Positions 41,936 to 53,099 of a DNA stretch of 64,000 nt are shown one piece after another. How positions within the stretch are numbered: position 1 is the first letter of the stretch; every line of letters begins with the position of its first letter. The notes under the pieces are model-generated. The model did not search any database and was not told the DNA's origin. It was given only the letters and a program-made list of their open reading frames with translations. Position numbers and translations under genes: made by a program. The stretch comes from Trichostrongylus colubriformis (Eukaryota; Nematoda; Chromadorea; Rhabditida; Trichostrongylidae): NCBI GenBank assembly GCA_963978905.1, contig OZ022256.1, positions 30,777,426 through 30,841,425 of the forward strand, in the 5' to 3' direction.

Positions 41936-44502
41936 TTAATTACTTGTGTTGTTTTTTGCTCTTCTGGGCGGCTGGACACGTACTGGCCGGAGTTCCTTTT
42001 TTGACTGTAGTGTTGATTCTCTATCTTGAGCCGATACCTCTAGAGGTATCAGCTGATTAATTGACCGGTCCAGTACTTTTCCATTGCCCGTTTTTATTTT
42101 CACTGATCTTAATTCATCGTTTGATTTGTTGATTTGTGTTATAACCCCGAGGGGCCATGTTGACCTTGGTGTATTATCTGTTCTTATGAGTACCACGTCT
42201 CCTTGCTTTGGCGTGTCTTTTGAGCCAATCTTGGAGGGTGTTACTTTCTGGTTGCGTTCCGCTAGGCTTTGTAGGTAGAGTCTATGCCACGCTTCCCAGA
42301 ACGTCTCCAAGGACTCCTTTAGTGACACATAGGACTCGATTAGGTACTCATTGGAACTTGAATTATCCAGTTGACCTTGTGCTAGTATTCTTGTATTACC
42401 GATGGTAGTTTTGGCTGGTGTGAAATAGGGGTTGATGAGGTCAATTGGGCGTAGTACGAATGTGTTATCTGCGTTATGGGTGAGTACCGGTGTGATGGGT
42501 CGTGTATTGAGCATGGCTTCTATTTCTGAAATAAGTGTTTGTAGTGTCCATAGGTCTAGGATTTTCCTGTTTATTGTCTTTTTGAGTGCTGATTTCACTG
42601 ATCCCACGAGTCTCTCGTAGAACCCTCCTTTCCATGGGGAGAGAGGGGTTATGAAGTTCCATTGAAGGCTCTGGGATGCCGTGAAATATTGTACTACGGG
42701 GTCCTCTTTGAGGTTGTGTAGCTCGTTAGTTAGTACCTCTTTTCCTAGCTTGAAGGTGGGTGCGTTGTCGCTCAGAACTAAGCTCGGAGTTCCGCGGCGT
42801 GCCACGAACCTTCTGAATTCTAGGAGGAATTGAGGCGCTGAATTGTCCGCTACAACCTCTAAGTGCAGGGCGCGTGTTGCCATGCATGTGAAGAGGCACA
42901 CCCATACTTTTTGGTCAGCCCCGCACTGTGGACGTATTAGTAAGGGACCGAAGTAGTCTAGACCTGTGTTTTGGAACGGACGACTTCTGGTTACTCTTTG
43001 ACTCGGTAGATCCGGTGTTTTTGGGTAGGAGTAGTGTCGTCCTTGGTGGCGTTTACACAGGACGCACCTGGATAGGACACTATTCACAATCGTCCGGATC
43101 TTGGGGATGAAGTAGTAGTTGCGTAATTCCGTGACCACGTGGGAGGACCCGGCATGGAATAGCTTTTGGTGGTAGTGCATTATGATTATGCGTGTTAAGT
43201 GATGTTTTGGAAGTAAAAGTATGGGATTTTTTGCTGATTCGTCCATGTTTGAATTAGCCATGCGTGAGCTGATGTGGTAAACGTTGTTTTCGTCGAATGT
43301 GAGCTGAAATCGTTTTGTAATAGTGGTTTGTAGTTGTAGTACTCCTTCGCGGTAGTGTTCTCGTAGCAGTACTACTTCTGCGGCTGCTAGATCCTCTCCC
43401 TTGATAGTGGGCCCTGGGGAGATGTGATCTAGTAGACCTTCGAGGTTCTCTGGCGATGTGTTTTGATTGACTTTTCGCCTGAGTTTCCCTATGTACTTGA
43501 GAACATGTGCTGTAATGCGAAGAAGCTTGTTATACGAATTGGTTCTCTTGAATGGGATAAATGAAGTGTAGCCTTCTGAAGTTAAGGTGTTTGCCGACTT
43601 AAACTCGACTTCCGCCTCTTTGGAAGGTGTGGGTCGAGTAAAGTCCATGGATGAATTAGGCCATGTATTAGGTGAATCCAGTATAAAACGTGGACCGTGC
43701 CACCATATATGGTGTATTAGTTCTGAGGCTGATAGGCCTCTTGTTGCACAGTCCGCTGGATTATCTTCTGTGTTAACGTAGTGGAATTGGTTGGCTATTT
43801 TGGATTCTGATAGTTCATCCATGACCTGTTTGATGTACTTGACTCTGTTGTTGACGAAGGGTTTCAGCTGCTTCGAGGAGTGAATCCAGTACAGTGCTAT
43901 CTGTGAATCACATAGGATGTGTACGGACTCGAACTCGATATTCAGCTGTTTCCGTATGAAGCGAACTAGCTTTGCTGCCAGTACGGCTCCCATCAGCTCC
44001 AACCTTGGAATGGTAGCCTTTTCGGCAGACGCCAGTTTGCTTTTTGAGAATATCAAGCTGCTGAAGGGTTGACCTCTACTCGGACGACACACTAGGTATG
44101 CTACTGCGGCGTAGGCTCTCTGTGATGCGTCACAGAAGAGTATTAGGTCGTATTTTGTGTTCTTTGTAGTATTGATATACCGAGGTATGTCCTTTCGGAA
44201 CCCTTTGATGTCCTTAATGATGGCTTGATATCTTGTTGTAGTAGCTTCGTCAAATGAGTCATCCCAGTCGTACTTATTTATCCACAGGTCCTGGATGAAC
44301 ATTTTAAGTTTGATGAATAGTGGAGTAAGGAGACCCAGAGGGACGAACGTTGATGCCATGGCTTTTAGGGCTGTTCTTTTTGTGGCTGCTTCCTTGGATA
44401 TTGTTTTAATGGGTACCGTTAGGGTATCCATCTCGGTATCCCATTTGAGTCCTAATAGTTTAACTGTATCACATGTCCCTTTCATTCTGTCTTTTTCTGG
44501 AA
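41936..44502 (-). CDS. BEL/Pao pol 3' half: RT end, RNase H, integrase (disconnected from RT)
   Basis: The frame is uninterrupted to its stop at 41936. In order it has the RT connection (KLLGLKWDTEMDTL), a Pao-type RNase H (LILFCDASQRAYAAVAY, ELMGAVLAAKL, CDSQIALYWIHS, NTEDNPADCATRG), an integrase zinc-binding H-H-C-C module (HYHQKLFHAG ... CVLCKRH), the catalytic core (TGLDYFGPL with D, SDNAPTF with D, GFYERLVGSVKSALKK with E) and a C-terminal domain (PKQGDVVLIRTDN, WPLGVI) of the DUF5641 type. The domain content is complete and intact. The open frame extends upstream of 44502 to 44590, but that part is not pol: it is antisense to the inverted block. The start of RT motif sequence (PEKDRMKGT) matches the end of the plus-strand block, so the two halves were once one protein. 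Confidence 0.93.
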
Positions 44503-44737
44503 CATAACCTCCAAAACAGCTGCAAGAGAGACGGGGAAATACCTCAACAAAATCTAAATCAAAACAAACCAATTTTGCATTCAAACCCAATCATTTTTCA
44601 TTATTTCTATCGGTCAGTCTGCAATTTATCATGTAATATACTCACGCCGTCTCATCGTTGCGAGCGTTCGCCCTTTACACTGCGACGACGTCTGTAAGGT
44701 TTCAGGTTTTCCAAAACCCAAAGTTGAGAATATTCTC

Positions 44738-46693
44738 GTGGCCCACCCGTCACCTGTTGTCAACACGTCATCGATCAACATGACTTCCGTCGGCTACCTC
44801 AAAGGCCAGATCACGAAGACCACCAAGGCGTTGGAAGAAACGAACCTACTGGCCCAAGATATACTCGCCGAGAAAGTCGCCGAAGAAGAAAGAACCAGAG
44901 GGAAGATAGATACTTCAACAGAACGAACAAGACAGTACATGGAGGTGCTGAACAAACTACAGCAACAATCAGGCAATCTACTCAATGACTGGAAACGAGC
45001 TGAGAGCTACGCCAACAAAAAAGAAGATGAAGAAGAAAGCTCCAGCATACTACAGGGGTTCCAAGAACACTGGGAGGCAACAAATTGCGAATCACAGCTA
45101 ACGGCAGCGCGAATCAATATTTCATTCATGGAGAAAGCAGTGGAGGAAGTCCAAGCTGTGGTAGCAAAACAGCAACAAAGAAGAGAGGAAGCGGAACACC
45201 CAGCACCTATCCCAAGTCATTTAATTCAGACACCTAAGCTGGAACTACCAAACTTCGCAGGTGACATAACACTTTTCCCGGAGTTCTGGGAAATATTCGC
45301 GGCTGCGATACACAATCACCCATACATGACGGATGCAACCAAACTTATCTACCTGAAGAGAGCGCTTCAGGGAGATGCAAAGGATGTGGTGGCATCTGTA
45401 CAAGTAGGGGACGATAATTACTCAAAAGCAGTCGAGTTATTACAGAATACTTATAACAGGCCTGAACTACTACGGAACAGACTAGTGGACCAACTGGAGT
45501 CTTTGCCTCCGGCAACCGAGTCTCCACTAGTGCAGCGTACTACATTATGTAAAGTGAAGGCCATATGGGTCCAATTAAGCAGCTTAAACGAACAGCCAGG
45601 ATCCACTATGACAATGAAAACTATTAGATCGAAATTCCCACAAAAAACAAGGGAAAAGGTGGGCGAATTAAGAAGAAGAAACGACAATTGGAATACAGAG
45701 GACCTACTGTCTGCCCTTGATGGAGTCATTGATCAATTCGAGTTGATGGAGGACACAGATCCAGCATCGATCAATGCATCAAGGAAGGCAGCAAGCCGTA
45801 GTACACGAAGCCGTACACCTCCCCCAAAAAATCACAAGACAAAAAGGGATGAGAAGAAGAGGAGTACTAGTCCACGCAGCAGTAGCGGTTCCCAGAGAAG
45901 ACATTCCAAAAGTCGACGCTGTCGTCTATGCCTCCGAGGAGGGCATGACCCTACCGAGTGCGAGGAAATTCCTTCTCCACACGAAAGGAGACGCATAGTG
46001 ACAGAACAAAAGCTATGTTGGAAATGTCTCCAGAAGGGACACCAACAATCCTACTGCGACGCACCTCTATGCCGCAAATGCGGGAGGAATCATCATACGG
46101 CCCTGTGTTTTGAAAGAAGTCACCCCCGTAATCCAAGCCGATCTAATAGTCCACGACCACGTTATAGGCAGAGAAGGGATTCAACCGAAAGCTACTCTTC
46201 TACGAATAGTTATAGAAATCGAAATAGAGTAGCAAGTAGGTCGTCAAGCCCAGGTAGAAGAGCAAGGCCTAGTACAAGGACACCACGTGGATATCGTCAT
46301 GGATCCCCTCACCCAAAAGTTGGATTCAGACGAGGAGATACCAGGTACACCTACAACAGTCACTCAAGAAGTCCAGCCAGGAGTACTACAGACTCAAGTC
46401 AAACAGACAGTGAACTAGAAACAACATCAAAATCACACTACAAAAGAGAATTAAATGTCAACACCTCACAAATAAGCAAAACAGCACCAAATAATCAAAA
46501 GGAAACAATTACATGCAAAGTATCAAACACACAGAATATTCCACGGTTAATGGTCGTAAAAGCAGCAACGACAAATCGTATTACAAAAAAGAAACAAACA
46601 TTAACCGTGCTCCTAGACAGCGGCTCAGAATGCAGCTACATCAAATTAGCCACCGCACAAAGTCTAGAAAACTCAAACACCCCACCAGTATGA
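44738..46693 (+). CDS. BEL/Pao Gag with N-terminal part of protease
   Basis: A 651-codon frame. The N-terminal coiled-coil-like region (Glu/Gln/Lys-rich, residues about 10-155) is followed by a DUF1759-type capsid region (LPNFAGDITLFPEFWEIF, about residues 170-190; ALQGDAKDVV and LVDQLESLP after it). Then come an Arg/Ser-rich stretch and three zinc knuckles CRLCLRGGHDPTEC, CWKCLQKGHQQSYC and CRKCGRNHHTALC. Near the end VLLDSGSECSYI is the protease D-S-G active site. The frame stops just after it and continues one frame over at 46513-47727, so either a programmed -1 shift or a mutation separates it from pol. ATG context is preceded by TTTCAG at 44700-44705. Confidence 0.92.
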   Translation: MAHPSPVVNTSSINMTSVGYLKGQITKTTKALEETNLLAQDILAEKVAEEERTRGKIDTSTERTRQYMEVLNKLQQQSGNLLNDWKRAESYANKKEDEEESSSILQGFQEHWEATNCESQLTAARINISFMEKAVEEVQAVVAKQQQRREEAEHPAPIPSHLIQTPKLELPNFAGDITLFPEFWEIFAAAIHNHPYMTDATKLIYLKRALQGDAKDVVASVQVGDDNYSKAVELLQNTYNRPELLRNRLVDQLESLPPATESPLVQRTTLCKVKAIWVQLSSLNEQPGSTMTMKTIRSKFPQKTREKVGELRRRNDNWNTEDLLSALDGVIDQFELMEDTDPASINASRKAASRSTRSRTPPPKNHKTKRDEKKRSTSPRSSSGSQRRHSKSRRCRLCLRGGHDPTECEEIPSPHERRRIVTEQKLCWKCLQKGHQQSYCDAPLCRKCGRNHHTALCFERSHPRNPSRSNSPRPRYRQRRDSTESYSSTNSYRNRNRVASRSSSPGRRARPSTRTPRGYRHGSPHPKVGFRRGDTRYTYNSHSRSPARSTTDSSQTDSELETTSKSHYKRELNVNTSQISKTAPNNQKETITCKVSNTQNIPRLMVVKAATTNRITKKKQTLTVLLDSGSECSYIKLATAQSLENSNTPPV

Positions 46694-47727
46694 CAACGTT
46701 TACAGTCGGAGGACACTCACATACGGAACAATCATATAGTGTCAAAATTATACTTTACAATAGACAGAACGGGCAACCAACGAAATTCCACCTGTGGACC
46801 AAGGGGTACATAACAAAGGTGCCCGCCATAGGAGGAACAAACGACGAAAACCATGTCGTGGATAGCGAAGGATACGAGGAGATTGATATCTTGATTGGGA
46901 TGGACCACTACTGGGGTGTAGTGGAATTCAACTCAGGCTATCAACTTCCCTCGGGCCTCGTGAAATCCTTCACAAAGCTTGGTCCCGTTTTGTCAGGTCA
47001 AAAGTCATCGTCTATAACCAGATCATACTCCACCTCCGAAACCATTGAGTCCGAAGAAAACAATATAAATCGCATGATAAACGATCTCTTCGGACTGGAA
47101 GCCATAGGCACACAAGACGATGCAAATGACTCAAAAAACAGTATAATTCAACACCACTATGATACTGTGAGGGTCAAGAACGGCCTCATATACGTCAAAT
47201 TTCCATGGAAGTCCTCACATCCCCCATTGGCTGACAATAAGGCACTTGCAGTACGCCGATTGGAAAATCAATATAACAAACTCCACAAAAATAGCAAAAT
47301 GTGGAAGGAGTACTGCAAGACCTTCGAACAGCAGTTACAGTCAGGGATAATAGAGGAAGTACAACATCAAAAATCACATGGAAACAAAGAATACTACATA
47401 CCACACCAGGCCGTAATTAAAGAAGACAGTAATACTACAAAACTCCGAATAGTCTTTGATGCCTCCATTCATATGAGGGGCGCTCCCAGCCTCAATGACT
47501 GCATCCATCAAGGACCATCAATGTTACCAGACTTATGCGGTACCTTACTACGAGCACGCTTAAGCCCCATACTAATCATAGCGGATGTGGAGAAGGCATT
47601 TCATCAGATCCGACTACAAGAGGATCAACGAGATGCCACAAGATTTCTTTGGCAAAGATACTACAAAGGGGCCTACGAAAGACAACATCCGCGTCCTACG
47701 ATTCACCCGTATTCCATTTGGGGTTAA
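46640..47727 (+). CDS. BEL/Pao protease remainder and RT fingers/palm (first frame)
   Basis: The frame (open from 46513) continues the protein after the Gag-protease stop: TFTVGGHSHTEQSYSVKI and IDILIGMDHYWGVV finish the Pao peptidase; LAVRRLENQYNKLHKN and YIPHQAVIKEDSNTTKLRIV begin RT. Then come FDASIHMRGAPSLNDCIHQG and the first catalytic motif IADVEKAFHQIRLQ. It runs out at RDATRFLWQRYY, where the true continuation lies in the +1 frame (47585-47985). This second frameshift is probably a mutation. Confidence 0.88.
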
Positions 47728-47985
47728 TGCATCACCATTCCTACTTAACATGTCAGTAAAATATGCACTGGAAAGGGATAGCAGCAATCAACTACGTGAC
47801 GAAATATTAGCTAATACATACGTAGACAACGTGCTGATTGGAGCGAATACCGTAGAAGAAGGTCTAAGAAAACAAAAATTATGCAAGAAAACCTTCTCCA
47901 GGATGGGCATGAACCTTCGCGAGTTCATGTCGAACCACATTACGGTACTCGAAGCTATTCCAGAAAAAGACAGAATGAAAGGGAC
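47640..47985 (+). CDS. BEL/Pao RT palm, second frame, truncated at the inversion breakpoint
   Basis: After the frame change the sequence reads TRIPFGVNASPFLLNM (RT motif B region), then NTYVDNVLIGA, the catalytic box in its YVDN form, then the thumb start FSRMGMNLREFMSNH. The homology ends at 47985 in PEKDRMKGT. The last residues up to the stop at 48010 come from leader sequence joined by the inversion. YVDN in place of YVDD is, to my knowledge, common in nematode BEL/Pao RTs and need not mean loss of function. Confidence 0.88.
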
Positions 47986-48505
47986 CGGTAGACCCAAACC
48001 AGATTTTTAACACCTATCCTTTCTACCTTATTGGGTGGCCAACCCACACGGTAGAGGAACGAGCGCGCTCTCTCAGTGCGCCCACTCTGATAGTGGGACT
48101 AACATGCATGTAGTACGTACCTACAAGTCTACCTCCTCTTCCAGGATAGCGATCCCCCGCGCTACCCTTTCGGTAACTGCGGCTGAGACCCCCGTGTCTC
48201 ATTTAAGGCGCTAGCTCCCACCTTGTCAATCGCCCCGTCTCCCACGTCCTGATTTACCTAGGTATTGTACTACTAGAAGCCCCGCGCGCGTACATTTAAT
48301 TTGACAAGGCTGCCACCACTTGGCAAATTTAAATGCCTAGGGCCCTAGAATACTTAGCACCCTAGTTAATGTACTAACTTGGCAAGCGTATTTACTGAAT
48401 TACTTTGTAGAAGGGAGGGAGAGGTTACGCGCATTTCCATGGGTAGTGGTAGGGCCGCTTTTACCGACCGTCGATCGATTAACGGTCGAACGGGAACGTT
48501 ACCTA
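47986..48505 (-). other. Leader of the LTR element between primer-binding site and the inversion
   Basis: This is the 5' untranslated region of the element in the minus sense. It is C-rich on the plus strand with no coding potential. In the original arrangement it would have run into the sequence now at 44503 onward. Confidence 0.6.
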
Positions 48506-48519
48506 CGGCCGATGCACCA
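48506..48519 (-). promoter_or_regulatory. Primer-binding site complementary to tRNA-Gly 3' end
   Basis: The minus strand reads TGGTGCATCGGCCG immediately next to the 5' LTR with no spacer. The plus-strand complement CGGCCGATGCACCA is the 3' end (including CCA) of eukaryotic tRNA-Gly(GCC). It is 14 nt with exact match to that consensus as I know it. Confidence 0.8.
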
Positions 48520-49184
48520 TGTTGCAAACGGCGCCCCATGGGTGGCCCGCAGTAATTGCGGACCGCGCCTAACCTGTCCTCCCGGGGTCCTAATGTTGAA
48601 CTAGAAGGGGACCGGATACCCGAGCAGACCAGGCTGACGCCTGGGAACTTTCCCCATTAATCCCAAATCACACGACGACATTGATACTGCATGACACTAA
48701 CGCATACTGTGCAAGAAGGATCGAAGGAAAACCTCTCAAAGAATTTGGAAAGGAACACACGAGAGTAGTAATAAGTTTATATGAACTAACATCGTAAACA
48801 ATACAACACAAAACCTGGAGTAAAAGATAACTCACGCCGGGCTCTCGCCAGGAGCCCCGTCCGACGACACTACTGGCAGGTTTCTTAGGAAAATTCCGAA
48901 GTTGGGACGATTCCTTAGCTGATTCTAAGGGCCTAAGCCCCGTGGTGCCGCCGCCGACCTCGTCAGAGAGGCCCGTGTGACTTGCAAGAGAATATAACGA
49001 CGTGCCACACGCCTGTAGAGCCAGAGAGAAGACTGCCCGGGGAGGTCCGTGATGGTGCCGCGGTGCGCATCCGTCGTTCGATATCGAACGATCACGGAAT
49101 ATGACCAACGTGGAGCCGCGGCGGTCAAACCCACGGGAGCCCGTGCGCCACAGGAACGAAGGAGCGATCCTCGCTTTCGCGACA
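48520..49184 (-). repeat. 5' LTR (right copy), 665 bp, full length
   Basis: Ends TGTCGCGAAA...TTTGCAACA on the minus strand, with the retroviral TG...CA form. It contains the 140-bp segment (about 48757-48896) missing from the other LTR. Followed on the plus strand by CTGTT, the target-site duplication. Confidence 0.92.
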
Positions 49185-49193
49185 CTGTTTTTT

Positions 49194-49407
49194 ATGTGTT
49201 GCCACAAATTTTCCCAAAATTTGGACGAACTCTGAAATTGACAGAAAACTTGCATCATGGAGTGATTTGCTCTTTTGGACACGAAAAATACACCGGTTTG
49301 TGCGGAAACGTCTGGCTCGCCTACAATAGGCTTCTGGTCATACCATGTGATATAATTTACTCAAAGAAACCTCCAAAATTCCACTCCGAGAACCATTTGG
49401 CAGATTG
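49194..49407. repeat. Diverged relative of the 15-kb foldback element, at the LTR insertion site
   Basis: Blocks AAATTTGGACGAACTCTGAA, GACAGAAAACTTGCATCATG, GGACACGAAAAATACACCGG, ACGTCTGGCTCGCC and CCACTCCGAGAACCATTTG line up in order with 15425-15620 (AAATTTGGCCAAATTCTCGA, GAACACGAAAATCGCACTGG and so on) at moderate identity. The LTR retrotransposon appears to have landed in or beside this older repeat; no left-hand portion was recognised at 36.5-36.7 kb. Confidence 0.55.
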
Positions 49408-52400
49408 AATACACATATAGCATAACTCTACACTGCGATAAGCACAGTACTGAGTGCTAGATCAACTGGTCTCTGCAGACAGCGACCATTTTTGGGATTT
49501 CACGCATATCTGCAACTATGGGAATAACAACTCTCTTATTGGAAAGCACTAGAAAGCTAAACTTTTAGTGAGCAGATGAGAGTAGAATGAGGATTACAGC
49601 AAACCCGTGTGAGAATTGTGAAGTAAATATCTTTTTGGTCTAGATTATATTCCTCCGCGCGACCGCGATCAATGGAGATTCATTTTGAGTGTACTAGGAC
49701 TTCGGCCTCCTAGAGGGCTCGAACCTTAAAATTAGAAATAAAGTCCCGATTCTTTTTTGTTGATCTGCTATCGTGACAGTGTCATAGTTGTGAAATAAAA
49801 GTTCATATCAGCGTCTCCCTGCAATTTCTTGATTCAGGCGCTCCAAGAAGCGACGCAATACAACCGTCGGCTTGCGCTTCTTCTTTGTTTCTAATAGTAA
49901 TTTTCGTGATATTTTTTTCATTTCGTGATGATTGCTTTCTACTTATTCTTCTTAGATATCGTTCTGACTTCCTTGTCGTGCTGAATATAGTTGTACGGTC
50001 CTACTTTTGTGTTGCTCAAGTGATCGGAGCCAGGCATTGGGGAAGCGTTGGCACAGACTGTGTTCAAGTAGGTTTGATGGTTTTTTTTTTAATTCCGTGA
50101 TTGTTGTTTCTTCCTTCTTCTTCCTCCTGAGAACCGTTTCCGTTCCTATTCGCGCTGTGTTTCAGGTGAATGAATGTTCTTTTGTTTTTTTTTCAAGTGG
50201 AAGCAGGGTAGTGGAAGATTCCATAAAAGTTTTTACTGAAATAATATATAAGAATATGCTCCCTTTAGGAGGCACCGTTTTTTATCTCGTTTTTTGATAG
50301 CACAGCTTTATCTCGTTCCTGTTTTTCGAAGGAAGAACGATGCAGGGTGCCTAAAGGATTTATTGCACAGGAAAACCAATACAAATACATGGCAGCAATG
50401 TAATTAGCAATATCATACAATCCGCCGACAGCAACTATGGTGGTTATGGGAGTGGAGGGAGATCCTATCGAGGCGGCCATTTTCCTGAACAATTGGGAGT
50501 GCCCTGGTTAGGTTACAGCCAACTCACAGTTTGCGATTCACCAACATATCACATACTAATGCACATGACAACCCAAAACATGGAACATAACTGTCTTTCT
50601 AATACTTTTCGCTCCAGAAGAATGTCTCACAATAGCACCGAACCCGAAAATATGGTCGCATAAGAGGACGATGAAAACATCCCATTATAATCTGACGAAG
50701 GCAACGACACTGTGGAAGGCGACGCGCGAGACCCGATTGTGGTAATTCAGGAGCGAATCGCCACAATCAAGGAGATGTTAGCAAGCTACACAAGGATGAT
50801 GAGCCAAAATTGACAGTAGTCAAAGAGATCGACCGTAGACTTTCAGATGTCGGACGATAAATTAGCAACATCGCTGGTACCGTGGTATGATGGCAAGAGG
50901 AAAAGGAATAGAAGGAGAACGACAATGCCAAGAAGAGCAACGTCAATAAGAAGAGGGAGAGCGGCAAAGACGAGAAAATGGTGAGGAAAGACGGCAACAA
51001 CAATGAAAGACACCGCCACCATCTCAAATAGTGATTTGTTGTTCGTTTATTTCTCAAGACCATCGGGTATGACAGTGCCTCAATTTCACGGCAATCAACG
51101 CATGTCTTCAACAACACAGAGCGAGGAATGGGTGCGAGCAATGTTCATCAGATGTAACCATCTGACTTCCTAGTGCAATCTAAAAACACTTGTATTTATT
51201 GCCGTAGGAACTCTCGCGACGCAGTTGCCGTCCCAACTGTGCCTTGGGTCCAATCGAATTGCTATGTTGTACAACAACTATTATCGTTGCATAGTAGTAC
51301 AAGTCGATCGTTGCATAGTAATACAAGTCGACCGTAGACAAAGTTCATACTGATTCAGCTGTTCCCATGGTGACTCAGCTGTATAAGAGATGACGATAGC
51401 AAATTTCCATTGCTTCACTTGTAAGGAGGATCAGGGCTGAACAGGGAAGACAAGAAACAAAAACAAACACGAGCACGAGACAAAGGTTCCAACGAGACAA
51501 ATAGGCTGTGGTGAAATATGAGGACGGATACAGGAACGAGGACAAGCAGTGATGACTTAACTTATTCATCTAGTGATTTTGTAGTTGTTTAAATAAATAT
51601 GAGGCTAAACTACATAAAGGCCCTCGAAACATTCTACATTCAACACCTCAACATAAATGCAAACACAGTCCATTTCATCAGACGAAAACTTGTAAATCAC
51701 TCTCCTACTGCCCACGGTTCAGCAACAACCCTTCTGAAAGTGATAGCTATGTTACAAGTCAAACTCTGATCCATTTCCTACGTGCTCTGGAGCGGGCGCC
51801 AACGGCCGTAAATTGTGGAAGACAATTTTTGTGCTTTCAAGTAACGGTTGGAACAATATCCATTCGATAAAGCTCTCTGAAACTACGTGTTTAAGAAAAG
51901 AAGCACATTTTTCTTCACACATTGAAACCTAAATAATCTGAAAAATGCAGAGAATTAGTGACGATAAGCCACGACCAGGTGGTCAATGAGCAGAACGGTG
52001 GGAACTTTTGTCGACATGTCATAAACATTTTCCATTGGATGAAATACATAAGGAAAACAGGATGACTATTTGAACTACTAGATGCAGTTGTGTGGAACGC
52101 AGCGAAAGTCAAACATGGTAAGCTGAAATTGTGTTGCAGCCGTAGATTTGTTCAAAATCTTCTTAATTCCATAGTTCGGTTCACATTCCTTTTCATTAGG
52201 AACTCGGATGAATCTTCAGCACTGCAAGGCAAGTGTAAACCCATTTATCAATTTCAAAACACTAATTTAAATATGAAAAGTTTTACATCAGCAAAGATGA
52301 GATACGAAGAGTTACGAAGAGTAGCGTAGCCTGTGATAACTGTTCATCAACCCTATTAAAGCATTCTGTGGTCTGGAAATATGCTGTACAAAGTTGCACT

Positions 52401-52740
52401 CAAAATCGCTCTGAAGAAGACTATTGTGCCAATGAAAGTGAAGATATTCAGCATCAATAGGGCTGTTGCGGATATATCTAAAAGGATATATAGAAAAACT
52501 CAGAGAGCAGTTTTAATACCAAGAAACTCACTATATATTTGCTGTTGTCGAACAGCATTGTAGTAACGGCTAGGAGTCAGTGCAATCATTTTTTCTTCAA
52601 AGCTATCGCTATTTGCTGAAAGTGATGTTTAAACAATTATTCTGTTGACTCGGGACTGAAGACTTACTCCCTCCTCCAAAAATCACTATGTTGTTGTAAG
52701 GAATAACAACATCCTGAAAATAGATAATTCTCCCGAGATT
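49408..52740. other. Intergenic, no supported gene
   Basis: At 50623-51030 the plus strand hints at a stop-riddled, Asp/Glu/Lys-rich frame (MSHNSTEPENM, then IVVIQERIATIKEMLASY), possibly an old Gag-like relic. Nothing else supportable; the hydrophobic minus-strand frame at 50767-51141 is the complement of this purine-rich stretch. Confidence 0.35.
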
Positions 52741-52743
52741 ATT

Positions 52744-53011
52744 TTATTGTTTTTTGACGTATGTTTTACTTGAGAAGTCATCGTAAGGATCGTATCTTGG
52801 GTTGAAAAGTGGTGCTTCGTACTTTGAACTTTCCTTCGATAGATTATCGACACCAGCGCATTTTTGAGAGCGTTCTGGACCGATGAGGTAATCTCCAGAA
52901 AAGGTGGTCAATCGACAACCATGCTTTACACCCAGGTAGCAGCGCTATGATTATGCACTTACGACTTTTTTGGGACGACATCCCAAGTATAGGAGCACAT
53001 AGCCGCGAATA
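52744..53011 (-). CDS. Possible small two-exon gene or 3' end of a larger one, unrecognised product
   Basis: On the minus strand a frame from an ATG at about 53058 (MELQDGAPYRGKFRHIRGY, LLYLGCRPKK) reaches a good donor GTC|GTAAGT. A 39-nt gap then leads to a coding-like frame HGCRLTTFSGDYLIGPERSQ, then SKYEAPLFNPRYDPYDDF, ending ...KKQ TAA at 52744-52746. An AATAAA overlaps the stop. Frames agree (phase 0) but the intron would be very short and end in AAG. I recognise no family, and this may be a fragment of a gene whose other exons I did not find. Confidence 0.25.
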
Positions 53012-53099
53012 TGTCGAAATTTTCCTCGATATGGAGCTCCATCCTGGAGCTCCATTCTGTATCAGAGTAAATCTGAGACAAAAAGTTTATGAGGAAAGA

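Larger units (their letters stand above)
44475..47985 (+). other. Inverted segment of the LTR element (Gag-protease-RT)
   Basis: The whole block is in the opposite orientation to the LTRs, primer-binding site, integrase and accessory gene. A 28-bp sequence beginning TTCCAGAAAAAGACAGAATG occurs at 47958-47985 on the plus strand and, reverse-complemented, at 44475-44502. Both copies encode the same pol residues, one ending the RT half and one beginning the RNase H-integrase half. Such a short inverted duplication at both junctions is what inversion through staggered breaks leaves behind. Confidence 0.85.
36728..49184 (-). mobile_element. BEL/Pao LTR retrotransposon, 12.46 kb, internally inverted, with post-pol accessory gene
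   Basis: LTR copies at 36728-37252 and 48520-49184 both run TGTTGCAAAC... to ...TTTCGCGACA on the plus strand (TG...CA on the minus) and are flanked by the direct repeat CTGTT (36723-36727 and 49185-49189). A primer-binding site abuts the right LTR and a purine-rich tract abuts the left LTR, so the element is transcribed right to left. Order in that sense is 5' LTR, leader, [inverted Gag-protease-RT block], RNase H-integrase, spacer, accessory gene, 3' LTR. The aligned LTR bases differ at only three positions that I can see in about 525, so the insertion is young. The inversion breaks pol, so this copy should not be autonomous. Confidence 0.93.

Noticed and set aside
47820..47835. YVDN in place of YVDD as an inactivating RT mutation
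   Set aside because: As far as I know this form is common in nematode BEL/Pao reverse transcriptases, so it is not evidence of inactivation.
41936..48010. Two independent BEL elements facing each other
   Set aside because: The two halves are complementary (Gag to RT, then RNase H to integrase), meet in the same 28 bp, share one LTR pair and one target-site duplication, and no second set of LTRs exists.
50767..51141. Hydrophobic Leu/Ser-rich 124-codon minus-strand frame
   Set aside because: It is the complement of an A/G-rich stretch that gives a Lys/Glu-rich broken frame on plus; the hydrophobicity is a compositional artefact.
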